Made by a program: the position numbers and the translations under genes. DNA of 45,005 bases from Bacteroidales bacterium (GTDB lineage: Bacteria > Bacteroidota > Bacteroidia > Bacteroidales > VadinHA17), in contig JAUVKT010000012.1 of the NCBI GenBank assembly GCA_030596125.1, positions 1 through 45,005 of the forward strand, given 5' to 3'. Position 1 is the first letter of the stretch. Every line of letters begins with the position of its first letter. Below are positions 16,834 to 28,160 of this stretch, in pieces. The notes beneath the pieces are model-generated. The model saw only the letters and a list, made by a program, of their open reading frames with translations. It made no database searches and was not told where the DNA came from.

Positions 16834-17277
16834 ATGGCAAAAGAAGTTGCTGGTATTATTAAGCTACAGATTAGAGGCGGCACAGCTAATCCATCTCCAC
16901 CGGTGGGACCTGCATTAGGTGCTAAAGGTGTGAATATAATGGAATTCTGTAAGCAGTTTAATGCGAGGACCCAGGACAAAGCTGGAAAAGTTATACCGGT
17001 TATTATTACTGTTTATGCTAACAAGTCATTTGACTTTGTTATTAAAACACCCCCGGTAGCTGTTCAGCTTTTAGAGATGGCCAAAATCAAGAAGGGCTCA
17101 CCAGAGTCCAACAGAGAAAAGGTATCTTCGATTTCCTGGGATCAGGTCAGAAAAATTGCTGAAGATAAGATGGAGGATCTGAACTGTTTTACAGTTGAAT
17201 CCGCTATGAAAATGGTAGCAGGTACTGCCAGAAGTATGGGAATAACCATGAAAGGAGAATTCCCTGGTAGTAACTAA
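16834..17277 (+). CDS. rplK: 50S ribosomal protein L11
   Basis: This 147-residue protein is part of the GTPase-associated centre and binds 23S rRNA. The N-terminal domain contains [21 protein letters not shown], with the conserved proline-rich hinge. The C-terminal RNA-binding domain ends with [16 protein letters not shown]. The sequence is complete and of normal length. It is first of rplK-rplA-rplJ-rplL and is preceded by an 89-bp leader containing an inverted repeat. Confidence 0.98.
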   Translation: MAKEVAGIIKLQIRGGTANPSPPVGPALGAKGVNIMEFCKQFNARTQDKAGKVIPVIITVYANKSFDFVIKTPPVAVQLLEMAKIKKGSPESNREKVSSISWDQVRKIAEDKMEDLNCFTVESAMKMVAGTARSMGITMKGEFPGSN

Positions 17278-17293
17278 AAATTGAAAGGACAAA

Positions 17294-17989
17294 ATGACTA
17301 AACTTACCAAAAATAAAAAGTTGGCTCTTGAAAAGTTTGAAAGAGGTAAACTTTATGGTTTGACCGAAGCTTGCGATTTGGTTAAGGAGATTACAACAAC
17401 CAAATTTGATGCTTCAGTTGATATGGATGTAAGGTTAGGTATTGATCCGAGAAAATCTAATCAGATGGTTCGTGGTGTTGTTTCACTTCCTCACGGTACA
17501 GGTAAAGAGACAAGGGTACTTGTTCTTTGTGCACCTGAAAAGGAGGATGAGGCAAAAGAGGCCGGAGCCGATCACGTTGGTCTTGATGACTATGTCGAAA
17601 AGATCAAAGGTGGCTGGACAGATATCGATGTGATCATAACTATGCCTTCCGTAATGGGTAAGGTCGGTCAGCTTGGTAGGATACTTGGTCCGAGAGGACT
17701 GATGCCTAATCCAAAAAGTGGTACGGTAACCATGGAGATTGGAAAGGCTGTTAAAGAAGTGAAGCAGGGTAAGATTGATTTCAAGGTTGATAAATTTGGG
17801 ATCATTCATGCCGCAATCGGAAAAGTTTCATTCACACCTCAACAGATTGCTGATAATGCAAGGGAATTTGTGTCAACAATCAATAAACTTAAACCACAGG
17901 CTGCAAAAGGTACTTATTTGGAAAGCATTTTCCTTTCAAGTACTATGAGCCACGGTATTAAGATTGACCCTAAGGGTCTGGAAGAATAA
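17294..17989 (+). CDS. rplA: 50S ribosomal protein L1
   Basis: This 231-residue protein forms the L1 stalk, which moves deacylated tRNA out of the E site. It often acts as translational repressor of the L11-L1 mRNA. The signature [10 protein letters not shown] lies near residue 136, after GRILGPRGL. The whole length aligns with bacterial L1. It follows rplK by 16 bp with a GAAAGGAC ribosome-binding-like stretch before ATG. Confidence 0.98.
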   Translation: MTKLTKNKKLALEKFERGKLYGLTEACDLVKEITTTKFDASVDMDVRLGIDPRKSNQMVRGVVSLPHGTGKETRVLVLCAPEKEDEAKEAGADHVGLDDYVEKIKGGWTDIDVIITMPSVMGKVGQLGRILGPRGLMPNPKSGTVTMEIGKAVKEVKQGKIDFKVDKFGIIHAAIGKVSFTPQQIADNAREFVSTINKLKPQAAKGTYLESIFLSSTMSHGIKIDPKGLEE

Positions 17990-18006
17990 ATAATTAAGGA
18001 GGAAAA

Positions 18007-18531
18007 ATGAAACGTGAAGAGAAAATCACTATTATAGACAGCCTTGCTGAAACCCTGGACAAGTACAGCCACTTATATCTGACTGATACTGCTCAGCTGA
18101 ATGCTGCAGATACCTCTGCTCTGAGAAGAAAATGTTTCGAAAGCGAGATCCAGATGATCGTCGTAAAGAACACACTTTTGAAAAGAGCAATGGATAAATC
18201 TGATAAGGATTTTAAGGAACTCTATGGAGTTCTGAAAGGTTCTACGTCTATCATGTTTTCAAATACCGGAAATATTCCTGCAAAAATCATTAAGGAATTC
18301 CGCAGTAAACATGATAAGCCTGTTCTGAAAGGTGCTTTTGTTGAAGAGTCTGTTTACCTGGGTGATGATATGCTTGATACCCTTGTAGCAATTAAATCCA
18401 AGGATGAATTGCTCGGTGATATTATTGCATTACTGCAATCACCTGTTAAAAACGTACTTTCTGCACTGCAAACAGGTTCCAGCACCATACATGGTGTTTT
18501 AGAAACACTCTCAAACAGGGAGAATAATTAA
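18007..18531 (+). CDS. rplJ: 50S ribosomal protein L10
   Basis: This 174-residue protein anchors L7/L12 dimers to the ribosome. The N-terminal rRNA-binding domain (MKREEKITIIDSLAETLDKY ... LRRKCFES ... VVKNTLLKRA) and the C-terminal helix that binds L7/L12 are both present. It has a good ribosome binding site (AAGGAGG at 17997-18003). It is followed by rplL at 34 bp. Confidence 0.97.
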   Translation: MKREEKITIIDSLAETLDKYSHLYLTDTAQLNAADTSALRRKCFESEIQMIVVKNTLLKRAMDKSDKDFKELYGVLKGSTSIMFSNTGNIPAKIIKEFRSKHDKPVLKGAFVEESVYLGDDMLDTLVAIKSKDELLGDIIALLQSPVKNVLSALQTGSSTIHGVLETLSNRENN

Positions 18532-18565
18532 TAAGTAATTACCAAATTTAAAAATATAACGAAAA

Positions 18566-18943
18566 ATGGCAGATCTTAAAAAGTTAGCAGAAGAGCTAGT
18601 TAACTTAACTGTTAAAGATGTAAACGAATTAGCAAATATTCTTAAGGAAGAATATGGCATTGAGCCTGCTGCTGCAGCTGTTACTGTTGCCGGTCCTGCT
18701 GCAGGCGGTGATAGCGCTGCTACAGAAGAGAAGAGCGAATTTGACGTAATCCTGAATGCGGCTGGAGGTCAAAAGCTTCAAATAGTTAAACTTGTTAAAG
18801 AATTGACAGGTCTTGGGCTGAAAGAAGCTAAGGCAGTTGTCGATTCTGCACCAGCTCCAATAAAGGAAGGTATTTCCAGGGATGAAGCTGAAGCATTGAA
18901 AAAGCAATTAGAAGAAGCGGGAGCTGAAGTTGAACTTAAATAA
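18566..18943 (+). CDS. rplL: 50S ribosomal protein L7/L12
   Basis: This 125-residue stalk protein recruits and activates translational GTPases. It has the N-terminal dimerisation helices ([21 protein letters not shown]), an alanine- and glycine-rich hinge at about residues 35-53, and a C-terminal domain with [22 protein letters not shown] and [12 protein letters not shown]. All parts are typical. An intrinsic-terminator-like hairpin lies just downstream, before rpoB. Confidence 0.98.
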   Translation: MADLKKLAEELVNLTVKDVNELANILKEEYGIEPAAAAVTVAGPAAGGDSAATEEKSEFDVILNAAGGQKLQIVKLVKELTGLGLKEAKAVVDSAPAPIKEGISRDEAEALKKQLEEAGAEVELK

Positions 18944-18968
18944 GTTTACCTCTTATATAAGGTTATCA

Positions 18969-19004
18969 GGTTTAGTTCCGATTCAATTGGGACTAAGCCT
19001 TTTT
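18969..19004 (+). terminator. attenuator-like terminator between rplL and rpoB
   Basis: GGTTTAGTTCC (18969-18979) pairs with GGGACTAAGCC (18989-18999) over 11 bp with two G-U pairs and a 9-nt loop, followed by TTTTT (19000-19004). It lies 25 bp after rplL and 37 bp before rpoB. In E. coli a partial terminator at the same place lets about a fifth of transcripts continue into rpoBC; here the same role is inferred from position. Confidence 0.75.
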
Positions 19005-19040
19005 ATCGTTTAATATTAAGTTCATTTAATTCCATCATAA

Positions 19041-22000
19041 ATGTCCTCAAATAAAAGTAATAGAATAAGTTTTGCTGCAATAAAGAATCAACTTGAATAT
19101 CCTGATTTTCTGGAGGTTCAGTTAAAATCTTTCAGAGAGTTTTTCCAGATGGGAACAACTCCGGCTAACAGAAAGCAAGAGGGACTGGCAAAAGTTTTTA
19201 CAGAAAACTTTCCTATAAGTGATACAAGAAATAATTTTATTCTTGAATTTATTGATTTTTTTATTGACCCTCCACGCTATACTATTGACGAGTGTATTGA
19301 ACGTGGTCTGACATACAGTGTGCCCCTGAAGGCAAAGCTGAAGCTTTATTGTACCGACCCCGAACATGAAGATTTTGATACCGTTATACAAAATGTATAT
19401 CTGGGTACAATTCCCTATTTGACAGATAAGGCAACCTTCGTTATTAACGGTGCTGAAAGGGTGGTTGTTTCACAGTTGCACAGATCCCCCGGTGTGTTTT
19501 TCGGGCAGAGTGTTCATGCCAACGGAACCAAACTTTACTCAGCAAGAATAATCCCCTTTAAGGGTTCATGGATCGAATTTGCTACCGACATTAACAATGT
19601 TATGTATGCGTATATCGATCGTAAGAAGAAACTTCCTGTTACAACACTGCTAAGGGCTATAGGATACGAAAGTGACAAGGAGATACTGGAGATATTTAAT
19701 CTTGCTGAAGAACAAAAAGTATCAAAAACAAATCTTAAAAAATTAGTTGGCCGCAAACTCGCTGCCAGGGTTCTTAAATCATGGTTTGAGGATTTCGTGG
19801 ATGAAGATACCGGTGAATTGGTGTCGATTGAAAGAAACGAGGTTGTGCTTGATAGGGAAACTGTCATCGAAAGCGAACATATCGATCTGATAGTGGATTC
19901 CGGAGCCAAAAATATCCTGTTGCATAAGGAAGACCAGAATGTATCAGATTATGCAATTATCTATAACACACTGCATAAAGACCCATGTAACTCAGAAGAA
20001 GAAGCTGTTCTCTATATCTATCGCCAGTTAAGAAATGCTGAACCACCTGATGTTGCAACAGCACGCGATGTGATTGATAAACTGTTCTTTTCTGATAAGC
20101 GTTATGACCTGGGTGAAGTAGGTCGCTACAGGATAAATAAGAAACTTGGTTTGAATACAGAGATGAATGTAAAAGTTCTGACCAAAGAAGATATTATCGA
20201 GATTATTAAATACCTCATCGAACTAATCAATTCAAAAACAGATATTGATGATATCGACCACCTTAGTAACAGAAGGGTGCGGACAGTAGGTGAGCAACTA
20301 TATAACCAGTTTGGAATCGGACTTGCCCGTATGGCACGAACCATAAGGGAAAGAATGAATGTCAGGGATAATGAAGTGTTTACCCCGGTTGATCTTATTA
20401 ACTCCAAAACACTTTCATCAGTAATTAACTCATTCTTTGGGACAAACCAGCTATCACAGTTTATGGATCAGACTAATCCGCTGGCTGAGATGACCCATAA
20501 GAGAAGAATGTCGGCACTCGGACCAGGGGGTCTGTCGCGTGAAAGGGCAGGTTTCGAGGTAAGGGATGTACACTATACTCATTACGGACGCCTTTGTCCG
20601 ATCGAGACTCCTGAAGGTCCGAATATCGGGCTTATTTCATCTCTCTGTGTATATTCCAAGATTAACACGCTTGGGTTTATTGAGACACCGTACAGGAAAG
20701 CTAAGGATGGTGTAGTTGATCTTACGAATGATGGTATAATCTGGCTTAGCGCTGAGGAAGAGGAGGATAAGATTATTGCTCAGGCAAATGCCCCCCTCGA
20801 TGAAAATGGTAAATTTGTAAATCCAAGGGTTAAATCAAGGTTTGAAGCCGATTATCCACATGAAGAGGCCGGTAAAGTCGACCTGATGGATGTGGCTCCT
20901 AACCAGATTGCCTCTATAGCTGCATCGCTTATTCCATTCCTGGAGCACGATGATGCTAACAGGGCACTTATGGGATCCAACATGATGCGTCAGGCTGTTC
21001 CCCTTATGAAACCTGAGGCTCCTATTGTTGGTACTGGCCTTGAAGGAAAGATGGTAAGGGACTCAAGAATACTGATCGTGGCTGAAGGTGACGGTGTTGT
21101 TGAGTTTGTTGATGCCGAAGAGATAATTATCAGATATTCAAGAAGCGACGAAGAGAAGTTTGTGAGCTTTGACGATGATATGAAAAGGTATAAGCTTCCC
21201 AAATATCTTAAGACAAACCAGAATACATGTGTTAACCTTATCCCTATTGTTAAAAAGGGTGATAAGGTGAAGAGAGGTGATGTCCTTACCGAAGGGTATG
21301 GTACCGAAAATGGTGAGCTGGCTCTTGGCCGTAACCTTAAGGTGGCATTTATGCCCTGGAAAGGATATAATTTTGAGGATGCAATCGTGATATCTGATAA
21401 GGTAGTTCAGGACGATATCTTTACTTCAATTCATATAGATGAGTACCAACTGGAGGTAAGGGATACCAAAAGAGGTATTGAGGAGCTTACGTCAGATATT
21501 CCTAATGTTAGTGAAGAGGCGACTAAGGATCTTGATGAAAACGGATTGATAAGGATTGGAGCTCATGTAAAACCAGGTGATATCCTGATCGGTAAGATTA
21601 CTCCTAAGGGAGAATCAGATCCTTCACCTGAAGAAAAACTTTTGCGGGCAATATTTGGCGATAAAGCGGGTGATGTTAAAGACGCTTCACTTAAGGCTGG
21701 TCCGTCACTGAATGGAGTAGTTATCAATAAGAAACTATTCTCCAGGTCAATTAAAGATCGTAAATCAAAGTCAGTTGAGAAACCTCTGCTCGAAAAAATT
21801 GATGCAGAGTTTGAAAAAAGTGCTGAAGATCTGAAGATGCGCCTGGTCGATAAACTCTTCATTCTTGTTAACGGAAAGACATCTCAAGGTGTAAAGGATT
21901 ATCTTAACGTAGATATAATTCCTAAGGGTACTAAATTTACCCTCAAGCAGTTACAAGAACTTGATTATCTGAACATTAATCCTAATAAATGGACTACAGA

Positions 22001-22850
22001 CAAGAAAAAGAATGATACCATATATCAGCTACTGCATAACTATCTTATTAAGTATAAGGAGACTGACGGTGTTTACAAAAGAAAGAAATACAATATCAGT
22101 ATTGGAGATGAATTACCAATAGGTATTATCCGTTTGGCTAAGGTTTATATTGCCAAGAAACGTAAAGTTAAGGTTGGAGATAAGATGGCGGGCAGGCACG
22201 GAAACAAGGGTATTGTCGCCAAGATTGTACGTGCTGAAGATATGCCATTTCTGGAGGATGGAACCCCGGTAGACATAGTTCTTAATCCACTTGGAGTGCC
22301 TTCCAGGATGAATCTCGGGCAGATTTATGAAACGGTTCTCGGATGGGCAGGTCAAAAACTTGGACTTAAGTTTGCCACCCCTATATTTGATGGCGCTTCA
22401 ATTGAAGAGATCACTGAATATACAGAAAAGGCTGAAGTACCCAGGTTCGGAAAGACTTATCTTTATGATGGCGGTACCGGTGAACGTTTTCATCAACCGG
22501 CAACAGTTGGTATAATTTACGTGCTTAAACTGGGCCACATGGTTGATGATAAGATGCATGCACGCTCTATTGGACCATATTCACTTATTACGCAACAACC
22601 ACTGGGAGGTAAAGCACAGTTTGGTGGTCAGCGTTTTGGTGAAATGGAAGTTTGGGCTCTCGAAGCATTCGGAGCTGCCCATCTGCTTCAGGAGATACTT
22701 ACAATAAAGTCTGATGACGTAATAGGAAGAGCTAAAGCTTATGAAGCGATAGTTAAGGGAGAACCAATGCCTCAGCCAGGCATACCTGAGTCACTTAACG
22801 TGTTGCTTCATGAACTGAGAGGTCTCGGTCTCAGCCTTAACCTTGATTAA
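19041..22850 (+). CDS. rpoB: DNA-directed RNA polymerase subunit beta
   Basis: This 1269-residue subunit forms one side of the catalytic cleft. The rifampicin region begins near residue 470 ([11 protein letters not shown], then [22 protein letters not shown]), and the residues equal to E. coli Asp516, His526 and Ser531 are the sensitive-type ones. The hybrid-binding and flap regions and the C-terminal clamp ([22 protein letters not shown]) are intact. The length is typical of Bacteroidota. It starts after the attenuator-like hairpin and is followed 48 bp later by rpoC. Confidence 0.99.
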   Translation: MSSNKSNRISFAAIKNQLEYPDFLEVQLKSFREFFQMGTTPANRKQEGLAKVFTENFPISDTRNNFILEFIDFFIDPPRYTIDECIERGLTYSVPLKAKLKLYCTDPEHEDFDTVIQNVYLGTIPYLTDKATFVINGAERVVVSQLHRSPGVFFGQSVHANGTKLYSARIIPFKGSWIEFATDINNVMYAYIDRKKKLPVTTLLRAIGYESDKEILEIFNLAEEQKVSKTNLKKLVGRKLAARVLKSWFEDFVDEDTGELVSIERNEVVLDRETVIESEHIDLIVDSGAKNILLHKEDQNVSDYAIIYNTLHKDPCNSEEEAVLYIYRQLRNAEPPDVATARDVIDKLFFSDKRYDLGEVGRYRINKKLGLNTEMNVKVLTKEDIIEIIKYLIELINSKTDIDDIDHLSNRRVRTVGEQLYNQFGIGLARMARTIRERMNVRDNEVFTPVDLINSKTLSSVINSFFGTNQLSQFMDQTNPLAEMTHKRRMSALGPGGLSRERAGFEVRDVHYTHYGRLCPIETPEGPNIGLISSLCVYSKINTLGFIETPYRKAKDGVVDLTNDGIIWLSAEEEEDKIIAQANAPLDENGKFVNPRVKSRFEADYPHEEAGKVDLMDVAPNQIASIAASLIPFLEHDDANRALMGSNMMRQAVPLMKPEAPIVGTGLEGKMVRDSRILIVAEGDGVVEFVDAEEIIIRYSRSDEEKFVSFDDDMKRYKLPKYLKTNQNTCVNLIPIVKKGDKVKRGDVLTEGYGTENGELALGRNLKVAFMPWKGYNFEDAIVISDKVVQDDIFTSIHIDEYQLEVRDTKRGIEELTSDIPNVSEEATKDLDENGLIRIGAHVKPGDILIGKITPKGESDPSPEEKLLRAIFGDKAGDVKDASLKAGPSLNGVVINKKLFSRSIKDRKSKSVEKPLLEKIDAEFEKSAEDLKMRLVDKLFILVNGKTSQGVKDYLNVDIIPKGTKFTLKQLQELDYLNINPNKWTTDKKKNDTIYQLLHNYLIKYKETDGVYKRKKYNISIGDELPIGIIRLAKVYIAKKRKVKVGDKMAGRHGNKGIVAKIVRAEDMPFLEDGTPVDIVLNPLGVPSRMNLGQIYETVLGWAGQKLGLKFATPIFDGASIEEITEYTEKAEVPRFGKTYLYDGGTGERFHQPATVGIIYVLKLGHMVDDKMHARSIGPYSLITQQPLGGKAQFGGQRFGEMEVWALEAFGAAHLLQEILTIKSDDVIGRAKAYEAIVKGEPMPQPGIPESLNVLLHELRGLGLSLNLD

Positions 22851-22898
22851 TTCAGGGTTAAGTTTTTTTTTATTTTTTGATTTTAATACATATATCAT

Positions 22899-25800
22899 AT
22901 GTCATTCAGGAAAGATAGCAAAACCAGAACTAACTACTCAAAGATCACTATTGGCCTGGCTTCACCCGAGGAAATCCTCGATCGTTCAAGTGGAGAGGTA
23001 CTAAAACCTGAAACAATTAACTATCGTACATATAAACCCGAGCGCGATGGTTTGTTTTGTGAAAGGATCTTTGGACCGGTAAAGGACTATGAATGTCACT
23101 GTGGAAAATACAAGAGAATCAGATATAAGGGTATTGTGTGTGACCGATGTGGCGTTGAGGTAACAGAGAAAAAGGTTCGCCGGGAAAGGATGGGGCATAT
23201 TGCACTGGTTGTTCCCGTTGCACATATATGGTATTTCAAGTCACTCCCCAATAAAATTGGGTATTTACTTGGTTTACCTACCAAGAAACTGGATTCAATT
23301 ATCTATTATGAAAGATACGTGGTAATTAACCCGGGTATTAAAGCTGCCGATGGGATTCAGTACCTCGATTTTCTGACTGAGGAGGAGTACCTTGATATAA
23401 TTGAGACACTTCCAAAAGATAATCAGTATCTGGATGATGATCATCCGGATAAGTTTATCGCAGAGATGGGAGCACAGTCACTTCATATGCTTCTTAGCCG
23501 GCTTAAGCTTGATGAACTTTCATTCACACTCAGGCATAAAGCCAACACTGAAACTTCACAGCAGCGGAAAAATGAAGCTCTTAAGAGACTTCAGGTTGTT
23601 GAGGCATTCAGAGCATCAAAAAGTATAAACAAACCCGAATGGATGATAATTAAGGTGGTACCTGTGATACCCCCTGAACTTAGACCTCTTGTTCCGCTTG
23701 ACGGTGGAAGATTTGCCACCAGTGATCTTAACGATCTGTATAGGAGAGTTATTATCAGGAATAACCGTCTTAAGAGACTTATCGAAATAAAGGCTCCGGA
23801 AGTTATTCTGAGAAATGAAAAGCGAATGCTTCAGGAGTCTGTAGATTCATTATTTGATAATTCGCGAAAGGTAAATGCTGTTAAAACTGATGCCAACAGG
23901 CCACTTAAATCACTAAGTGACAGTCTTAAAGGAAAGCAGGGGCGATTCCGTCAGAATCTTCTTGGAAAAAGGGTTGACTACTCTGCACGTTCAGTAATCG
24001 TGGTTGGTCCTGAACTGAAGCTTCATGAGTGCGGTCTGCCAAAGGATATGGCTGCTGAACTTTATAAGCCTTTTGTTATACGGAAGCTTATCGAACGAGG
24101 AATTGTAAAAACAGTCAAATCGGCCAAAAAGATCGTCGACCGAAAGGATCCCGTTGTCTGGGATATCCTCGAAAATATACTTAAAGGCCATCCGGTACTT
24201 CTGAACCGTGCACCAACTTTACACAGGCTTGGTATTCAGTCGTTTCAGCCCATACTTATAGAGGGCAAGGCAATCCAGCTACACCCACTTGTCTGTACTG
24301 CTTTTAATGCTGACTTTGATGGTGACCAGATGGCAGTTCACCTGCCGCTTGGAAATGCTGCAGTGCTGGAAGCCCAGCTATTAATGCTGGCATCTCATAA
24401 TATCCTTAATCCTGCTAATGGAGCTCCTATTACCGTACCTTCACAGGATATGGTTCTCGGTCTTTATTATATGACAAAAGCGAGAAAATCAACAAAAGAG
24501 TTCCCGGTTAAGGGTGAAGGACTGAAATTCTACTCTCCGGAGGAAGCAAATATTGCGTACAATGAAGATAAAGTTGATCTTCATGCTCTTATTAATGTAA
24601 AAGTTGATGATATTGTTGATGGCAAGAAGGTAAATCATCTTATAGAAACTACTGTAGGCAGAGTCATGTTTAACGAGCATGTACCGGAAGAGGTTGAATT
24701 TATCAATGAACTGTTAACAAAGAAGTCGCTGCGTGATATTATTGGTAATATTCTTAAGAAATCGGGTACAGCTAAAACATCTGCTTTCCTTGATTCAATT
24801 AAGCATTTGGGATATACTATGGCATTCAGGGGCGGGCTGTCATTTAACCTTGACGATGTAATTATTCCGGAGGAGAAGACCACGCTTGTTAATGAAGGAT
24901 ACCAACAGGTAGAGGATGTACTTGCTAATTATAGTATGGGTTTTATTACAAATAATGAAAGATATAACCAGATAATTGATATCTGGACCCATATTAATGC
25001 ACGATTAACCCAGACATTGATGAAACAACTTTCGGGTGATAAACAGGGATTTAATTCTGTTTATATGATGCTCGATTCAGGTGCAAGGGGCTCAAAAGAG
25101 CAGATCAGGCAGCTTTCGGGAATGAGAGGCTTAATGGCTAAACCTCAGAAATCCGGTTCAACAGGTTCTGAAATTATCGAAAATCCGATTCTTTCAAACT
25201 TCAAAGAGGGGTTGTCGGTACTTGAGTATTTTATTTCCACACACGGAGCCCGTAAGGGTCTGGCCGATACAGCCCTGAAAACAGCCGATGCCGGATATCT
25301 TACCAGGAGACTTGTTGACGTGTCTCAGGATGTGATAATTACTGAACCTGACTGCGGAACATTGAGAGGATTGGTAGCGACAGCGATTAAGAAGAATGAA
25401 GATGTTGTTGAAACCCTTTATGAAAGGATACTTGGTCGTACTACTGTGCATGATGTTTACCATCCGCTTACAGGTGAACTGCTGGTTGAAGCAGGAGTGG
25501 AATTAACGGAGAAACTGGCTGCGAAGATAGAAGAGTCACCAATTGAGCAGGTTGAAATACGTTCGGTATTAACATGTGAATCAAATAAGGGTGTATGTAC
25601 TAAGTGTTATGGAAGAAACCTTGCAAACGGCCGCATGGTACAAAAAGGTGAAGCGGTTGGCGTTATTGCAGCACAGAGTATAGGAGAGCCCGGAACACAA
25701 CTTACGCTTCGTACATTTCACGTGGGGGGTACTGCTTCAAATATCACTGCTGAATCGAGCATTGTAGCACGCTATGATGGTGTGGCAGAGATCGATGAAC

Positions 25801-27206
25801 TGCGATCAGTAACCAAGAAAGATAATGAACTGGGTAAAATTGAAATTGTAATCGGAAGACTCGCTGAATTGAGAATAGTAGATAAAAATACGGGGATATC
25901 ACTTACTACCCATACTATTCCTTATGGCTCCAAGCTCTTGATTAAACCAGATAAAGAGGTGAAGAAAGGTGATCTGATTTGCGAGTGGGATCCATTTAAT
26001 GCAGTTATTATTTCAGAGATAGCAGGGGAGGTTTCATTCGAGAACCTTATTGAAGGGATAACATACCGTGAAGAGTCTGACGAACAGACAGGCTTTAAAG
26101 AGATGGTGATTACAGATACCAGGGATAAAACAAAGAATCCGGCAATTAAGATACTTGATAAAAAAGGGAATATTTCAAAAGGTTATAACCTTCCGGTTGG
26201 GGCACACCTGGTTAGTTCAAAAGGTAAGGTGGTCGAAGCCGGAGACATTCTGGTTAAAATACCAAGAGCTATAGGTAAATCCGGTGATATCACCGGCGGC
26301 CTGCCACGTGTAACAGAGCTTTTTGAGGCAAGAAACCCATCAAATCCTGCTGTAGTCTCTGAGATCGATGGAGAAGTTACTTTCGGCAAGATTAAACGTG
26401 GAAATAGGGAGATAATAATTAAATCAAAAACAGAAGAGACTAAAAAATATCTGGTATCACTGTCAAAGCAGATACTGGTTCAGGAAAATGATTATGTAAG
26501 AGCAGGGATTCCGCTTTCCGATGGTGCTATTACACCGGCTGACATTCTTGCAATAAAAGGACCTACTAAAGTCCAGGAGTATATTGTAAATGAGATACAG
26601 GAAGTATATCGTCTGCAGGGTGTTAAGATCAATGATAAGCATTTCGAGATCATAGTTCGTCAGATGATGCGTAAGGTTGAGATTAAAGACCCGGGTGATA
26701 CTAAATTCCTTGAAAAGCAGATTGTTGATAAGCTCCTTTTTATGAATGAAAACGATTGGATCTATGATAAGAAAGTGGTTCTTGATCCAGGTGATTCACA
26801 GACAATGAAGGCTGGTCAGATTGTATCAGCAAGAAAGCTTAGGGATGATAATTCACTTCTGAAAAGGAAAGATCTGAAAGTAATTGAAGCGCGGGAAGCA
26901 ATTCCGGCTACATCGAGTCAGGTATTACAGGGTATAACAAAAGCTGCACTGCAAACAAAAAGCTTCTTCTCTGCTGCCTCATTCCAGGAGACAACCAAGG
27001 TGCTAAATGAAGCTGCCATATCTGGTAAGGTAGACTATCTTCAAGGTCTGAAAGAGAATGTCATTGTTGGTCACCTGATACCTGCAGGAACAGGTGGCAA
27101 GGATTATAGAAATATCGTTGTTGGCTCAAGAGAAGAGTATGACTCCCTTGTTAGTGGTAGCTCTGCCGATAGTGAACTTGAAACGGTAGAAGAGGAAGAA
27201 AAATAA
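22899..27206 (+). CDS. rpoC: DNA-directed RNA polymerase subunit beta'
   Basis: This 1435-residue subunit carries the catalytic magnesium loop NADFDGDQM near residues 470-478. The N-terminal zinc ribbon (Cys66, Cys68, Cys81, Cys84) is present, and the second zinc site is around [13 protein letters not shown] near 900. The bridge helix and trigger loop ([19 protein letters not shown]) are intact, and the insertion between trigger-loop and C-terminal regions is of the usual size. The C-terminal tail is acidic. It is followed by a DUF3467 gene 11 bp later, probably in the same transcript. Confidence 0.99.
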   Translation: MSFRKDSKTRTNYSKITIGLASPEEILDRSSGEVLKPETINYRTYKPERDGLFCERIFGPVKDYECHCGKYKRIRYKGIVCDRCGVEVTEKKVRRERMGHIALVVPVAHIWYFKSLPNKIGYLLGLPTKKLDSIIYYERYVVINPGIKAADGIQYLDFLTEEEYLDIIETLPKDNQYLDDDHPDKFIAEMGAQSLHMLLSRLKLDELSFTLRHKANTETSQQRKNEALKRLQVVEAFRASKSINKPEWMIIKVVPVIPPELRPLVPLDGGRFATSDLNDLYRRVIIRNNRLKRLIEIKAPEVILRNEKRMLQESVDSLFDNSRKVNAVKTDANRPLKSLSDSLKGKQGRFRQNLLGKRVDYSARSVIVVGPELKLHECGLPKDMAAELYKPFVIRKLIERGIVKTVKSAKKIVDRKDPVVWDILENILKGHPVLLNRAPTLHRLGIQSFQPILIEGKAIQLHPLVCTAFNADFDGDQMAVHLPLGNAAVLEAQLLMLASHNILNPANGAPITVPSQDMVLGLYYMTKARKSTKEFPVKGEGLKFYSPEEANIAYNEDKVDLHALINVKVDDIVDGKKVNHLIETTVGRVMFNEHVPEEVEFINELLTKKSLRDIIGNILKKSGTAKTSAFLDSIKHLGYTMAFRGGLSFNLDDVIIPEEKTTLVNEGYQQVEDVLANYSMGFITNNERYNQIIDIWTHINARLTQTLMKQLSGDKQGFNSVYMMLDSGARGSKEQIRQLSGMRGLMAKPQKSGSTGSEIIENPILSNFKEGLSVLEYFISTHGARKGLADTALKTADAGYLTRRLVDVSQDVIITEPDCGTLRGLVATAIKKNEDVVETLYERILGRTTVHDVYHPLTGELLVEAGVELTEKLAAKIEESPIEQVEIRSVLTCESNKGVCTKCYGRNLANGRMVQKGEAVGVIAAQSIGEPGTQLTLRTFHVGGTASNITAESSIVARYDGVAEIDELRSVTKKDNELGKIEIVIGRLAELRIVDKNTGISLTTHTIPYGSKLLIKPDKEVKKGDLICEWDPFNAVIISEIAGEVSFENLIEGITYREESDEQTGFKEMVITDTRDKTKNPAIKILDKKGNISKGYNLPVGAHLVSSKGKVVEAGDILVKIPRAIGKSGDITGGLPRVTELFEARNPSNPAVVSEIDGEVTFGKIKRGNREIIIKSKTEETKKYLVSLSKQILVQENDYVRAGIPLSDGAITPADILAIKGPTKVQEYIVNEIQEVYRLQGVKINDKHFEIIVRQMMRKVEIKDPGDTKFLEKQIVDKLLFMNENDWIYDKKVVLDPGDSQTMKAGQIVSARKLRDDNSLLKRKDLKVIEAREAIPATSSQVLQGITKAALQTKSFFSAASFQETTKVLNEAAISGKVDYLQGLKENVIVGHLIPAGTGGKDYRNIVVGSREEYDSLVSGSSADSELETVEEEEK

Positions 27207-27217
27207 ATTAATCGATT

Positions 27218-27538
27218 ATGGAGCAAAAAGAGAAGAATCCAAATCAGATCAATATCGAACTAAATGAAGATGTAGCCCAGGGAACCTATTCTAACCTTGC
27301 GGTGATTACCCATTCGGCATCAGAATTTGTAGTCGATTTTGTGCGAATTATGCCAGGGATTCCAAAAGCCCAGGTTAAATCAAGAATTATTTTGACTCCT
27401 GAACATGCCAAAAGGCTCCTTAATGCTCTTTCCGATAATATAAGTAAGTATGAAAAAGTACACGGACCTATTAAGGATGTACAGGGTTCCGGACCGGTAG
27501 TTCCAATGAATTTTGGAGGTCCTACTGCCCAGGCTTAA
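27218..27538 (+). CDS. DUF3467 domain-containing protein
   Basis: This 106-residue acidic-to-neutral small protein matches DUF3467: QINIELNEDVAQGTYSNLAVITHSASEFVVDFVRIMPG followed by AQVKSRIILTPEHAKRLLNAL. The function of the family is unknown; it is widespread in Bacteroidota, often directly after rpoC as here. It has no signal peptide or membrane segment. The 11-bp spacing and the terminator after it make it the last gene of the rpoBC transcript, so it is made together with RNA polymerase. A polymerase-related role is possible but untested. Confidence 0.85.
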   Translation: MEQKEKNPNQINIELNEDVAQGTYSNLAVITHSASEFVVDFVRIMPGIPKAQVKSRIILTPEHAKRLLNALSDNISKYEKVHGPIKDVQGSGPVVPMNFGGPTAQA

Positions 27539-27551
27539 TTTACAAAATGAC

Positions 27552-27579
27552 CCTGTCCTGTTATTGTGGCAGGTTTTTT
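27552..27579 (+). terminator. intrinsic terminator after the rpoBC-DUF3467 unit
   Basis: CCTGTC (27552-27557) pairs with GGCAGG (27568-27573) with one G-U pair, followed by TTTTTT at 27574-27579. It lies 14 bp after the DUF3467 stop and ends the long ribosomal/RNA polymerase unit. Confidence 0.7.
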
Positions 27580-27649
27580 GTTGTTTCTTGTTTTATACGG
27601 ACAGTTTTTTCAGTTTTACTTCAAGTCGGGTTGATAAATATTTCTTTCG

Positions 27650-27657
27650 TATCTTTG
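27650..27657 (+). promoter_or_regulatory. -7 promoter element for the 27680 lipoprotein gene
   Basis: TATCTTTG fits TAnnTTTG, 22 bp before the start codon. A TTG at 27631-27633 is only 16 bp upstream, shorter than the usual 19-21 bp, so the -33 part is doubtful. Confidence 0.5.
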
Positions 27658-27679
27658 CACTATATAATATTTACTCATC

Positions 27680-28069
27680 ATGAAAATAATATATAAAGCG
27701 CTTCTTGTTGCGATCTTTACTTTCCCGCTTCTTATTGGTTCATGCAAAAAGCAAACCAGGTGTGGATGTGATACTGACGTGCTGGATACTCTGGTAGATA
27801 CTCCTGTTATGATATATTATGATGAGGTGAATAAAAGTGCTCAGTTTTCCGCTTCATTTAATGCATACGCCAGTTACTATTTCTGCAATCCGACAGAGAT
27901 GATGCCTCAACTTACGAAATTTGAAAACGGAGCAGTGGTTTTGCTGAGCGGAAAGGTTTTCTATGAGTGCAATTATATGTACCAGGCCAGTAATTCATAC
28001 TATGGAAGTATGTACCAGGCCTATATGGTTACCGTAACAAGTATAAAAGAAGATCTTTACGGCAATTAA
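27680..28069 (+). CDS. hypothetical lipoprotein
   Basis: The product has 129 residues. The signal peptide MKIIYKALLVAIFTFPLLIGSC ends in a lipobox with Cys22 as the lipid-modified residue. KK after the cysteine gives no acidic surface-export signal. The mature part holds four further cysteines (CGCD near 28-30, YFCN and YECN), which could form disulfides or bind metal, and is rich in tyrosine near the C-terminus. I do not recognise the family. It stands alone with its own promoter element between two terminator or promoter regions, so no partner is suggested. Confidence 0.75.
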   Translation: MKIIYKALLVAIFTFPLLIGSCKKQTRCGCDTDVLDTLVDTPVMIYYDEVNKSAQFSASFNAYASYYFCNPTEMMPQLTKFENGAVVLLSGKVFYECNYMYQASNSYYGSMYQAYMVTVTSIKEDLYGN

Positions 28070-28160
28070 GCAGGCTAAGTACCTGTGTTATCTGCCTTTT
28101 ATCGATATCATAACATTTCATAACTAACTTATTTTGTATCTTTCGTCTTAAATTTGAGAG

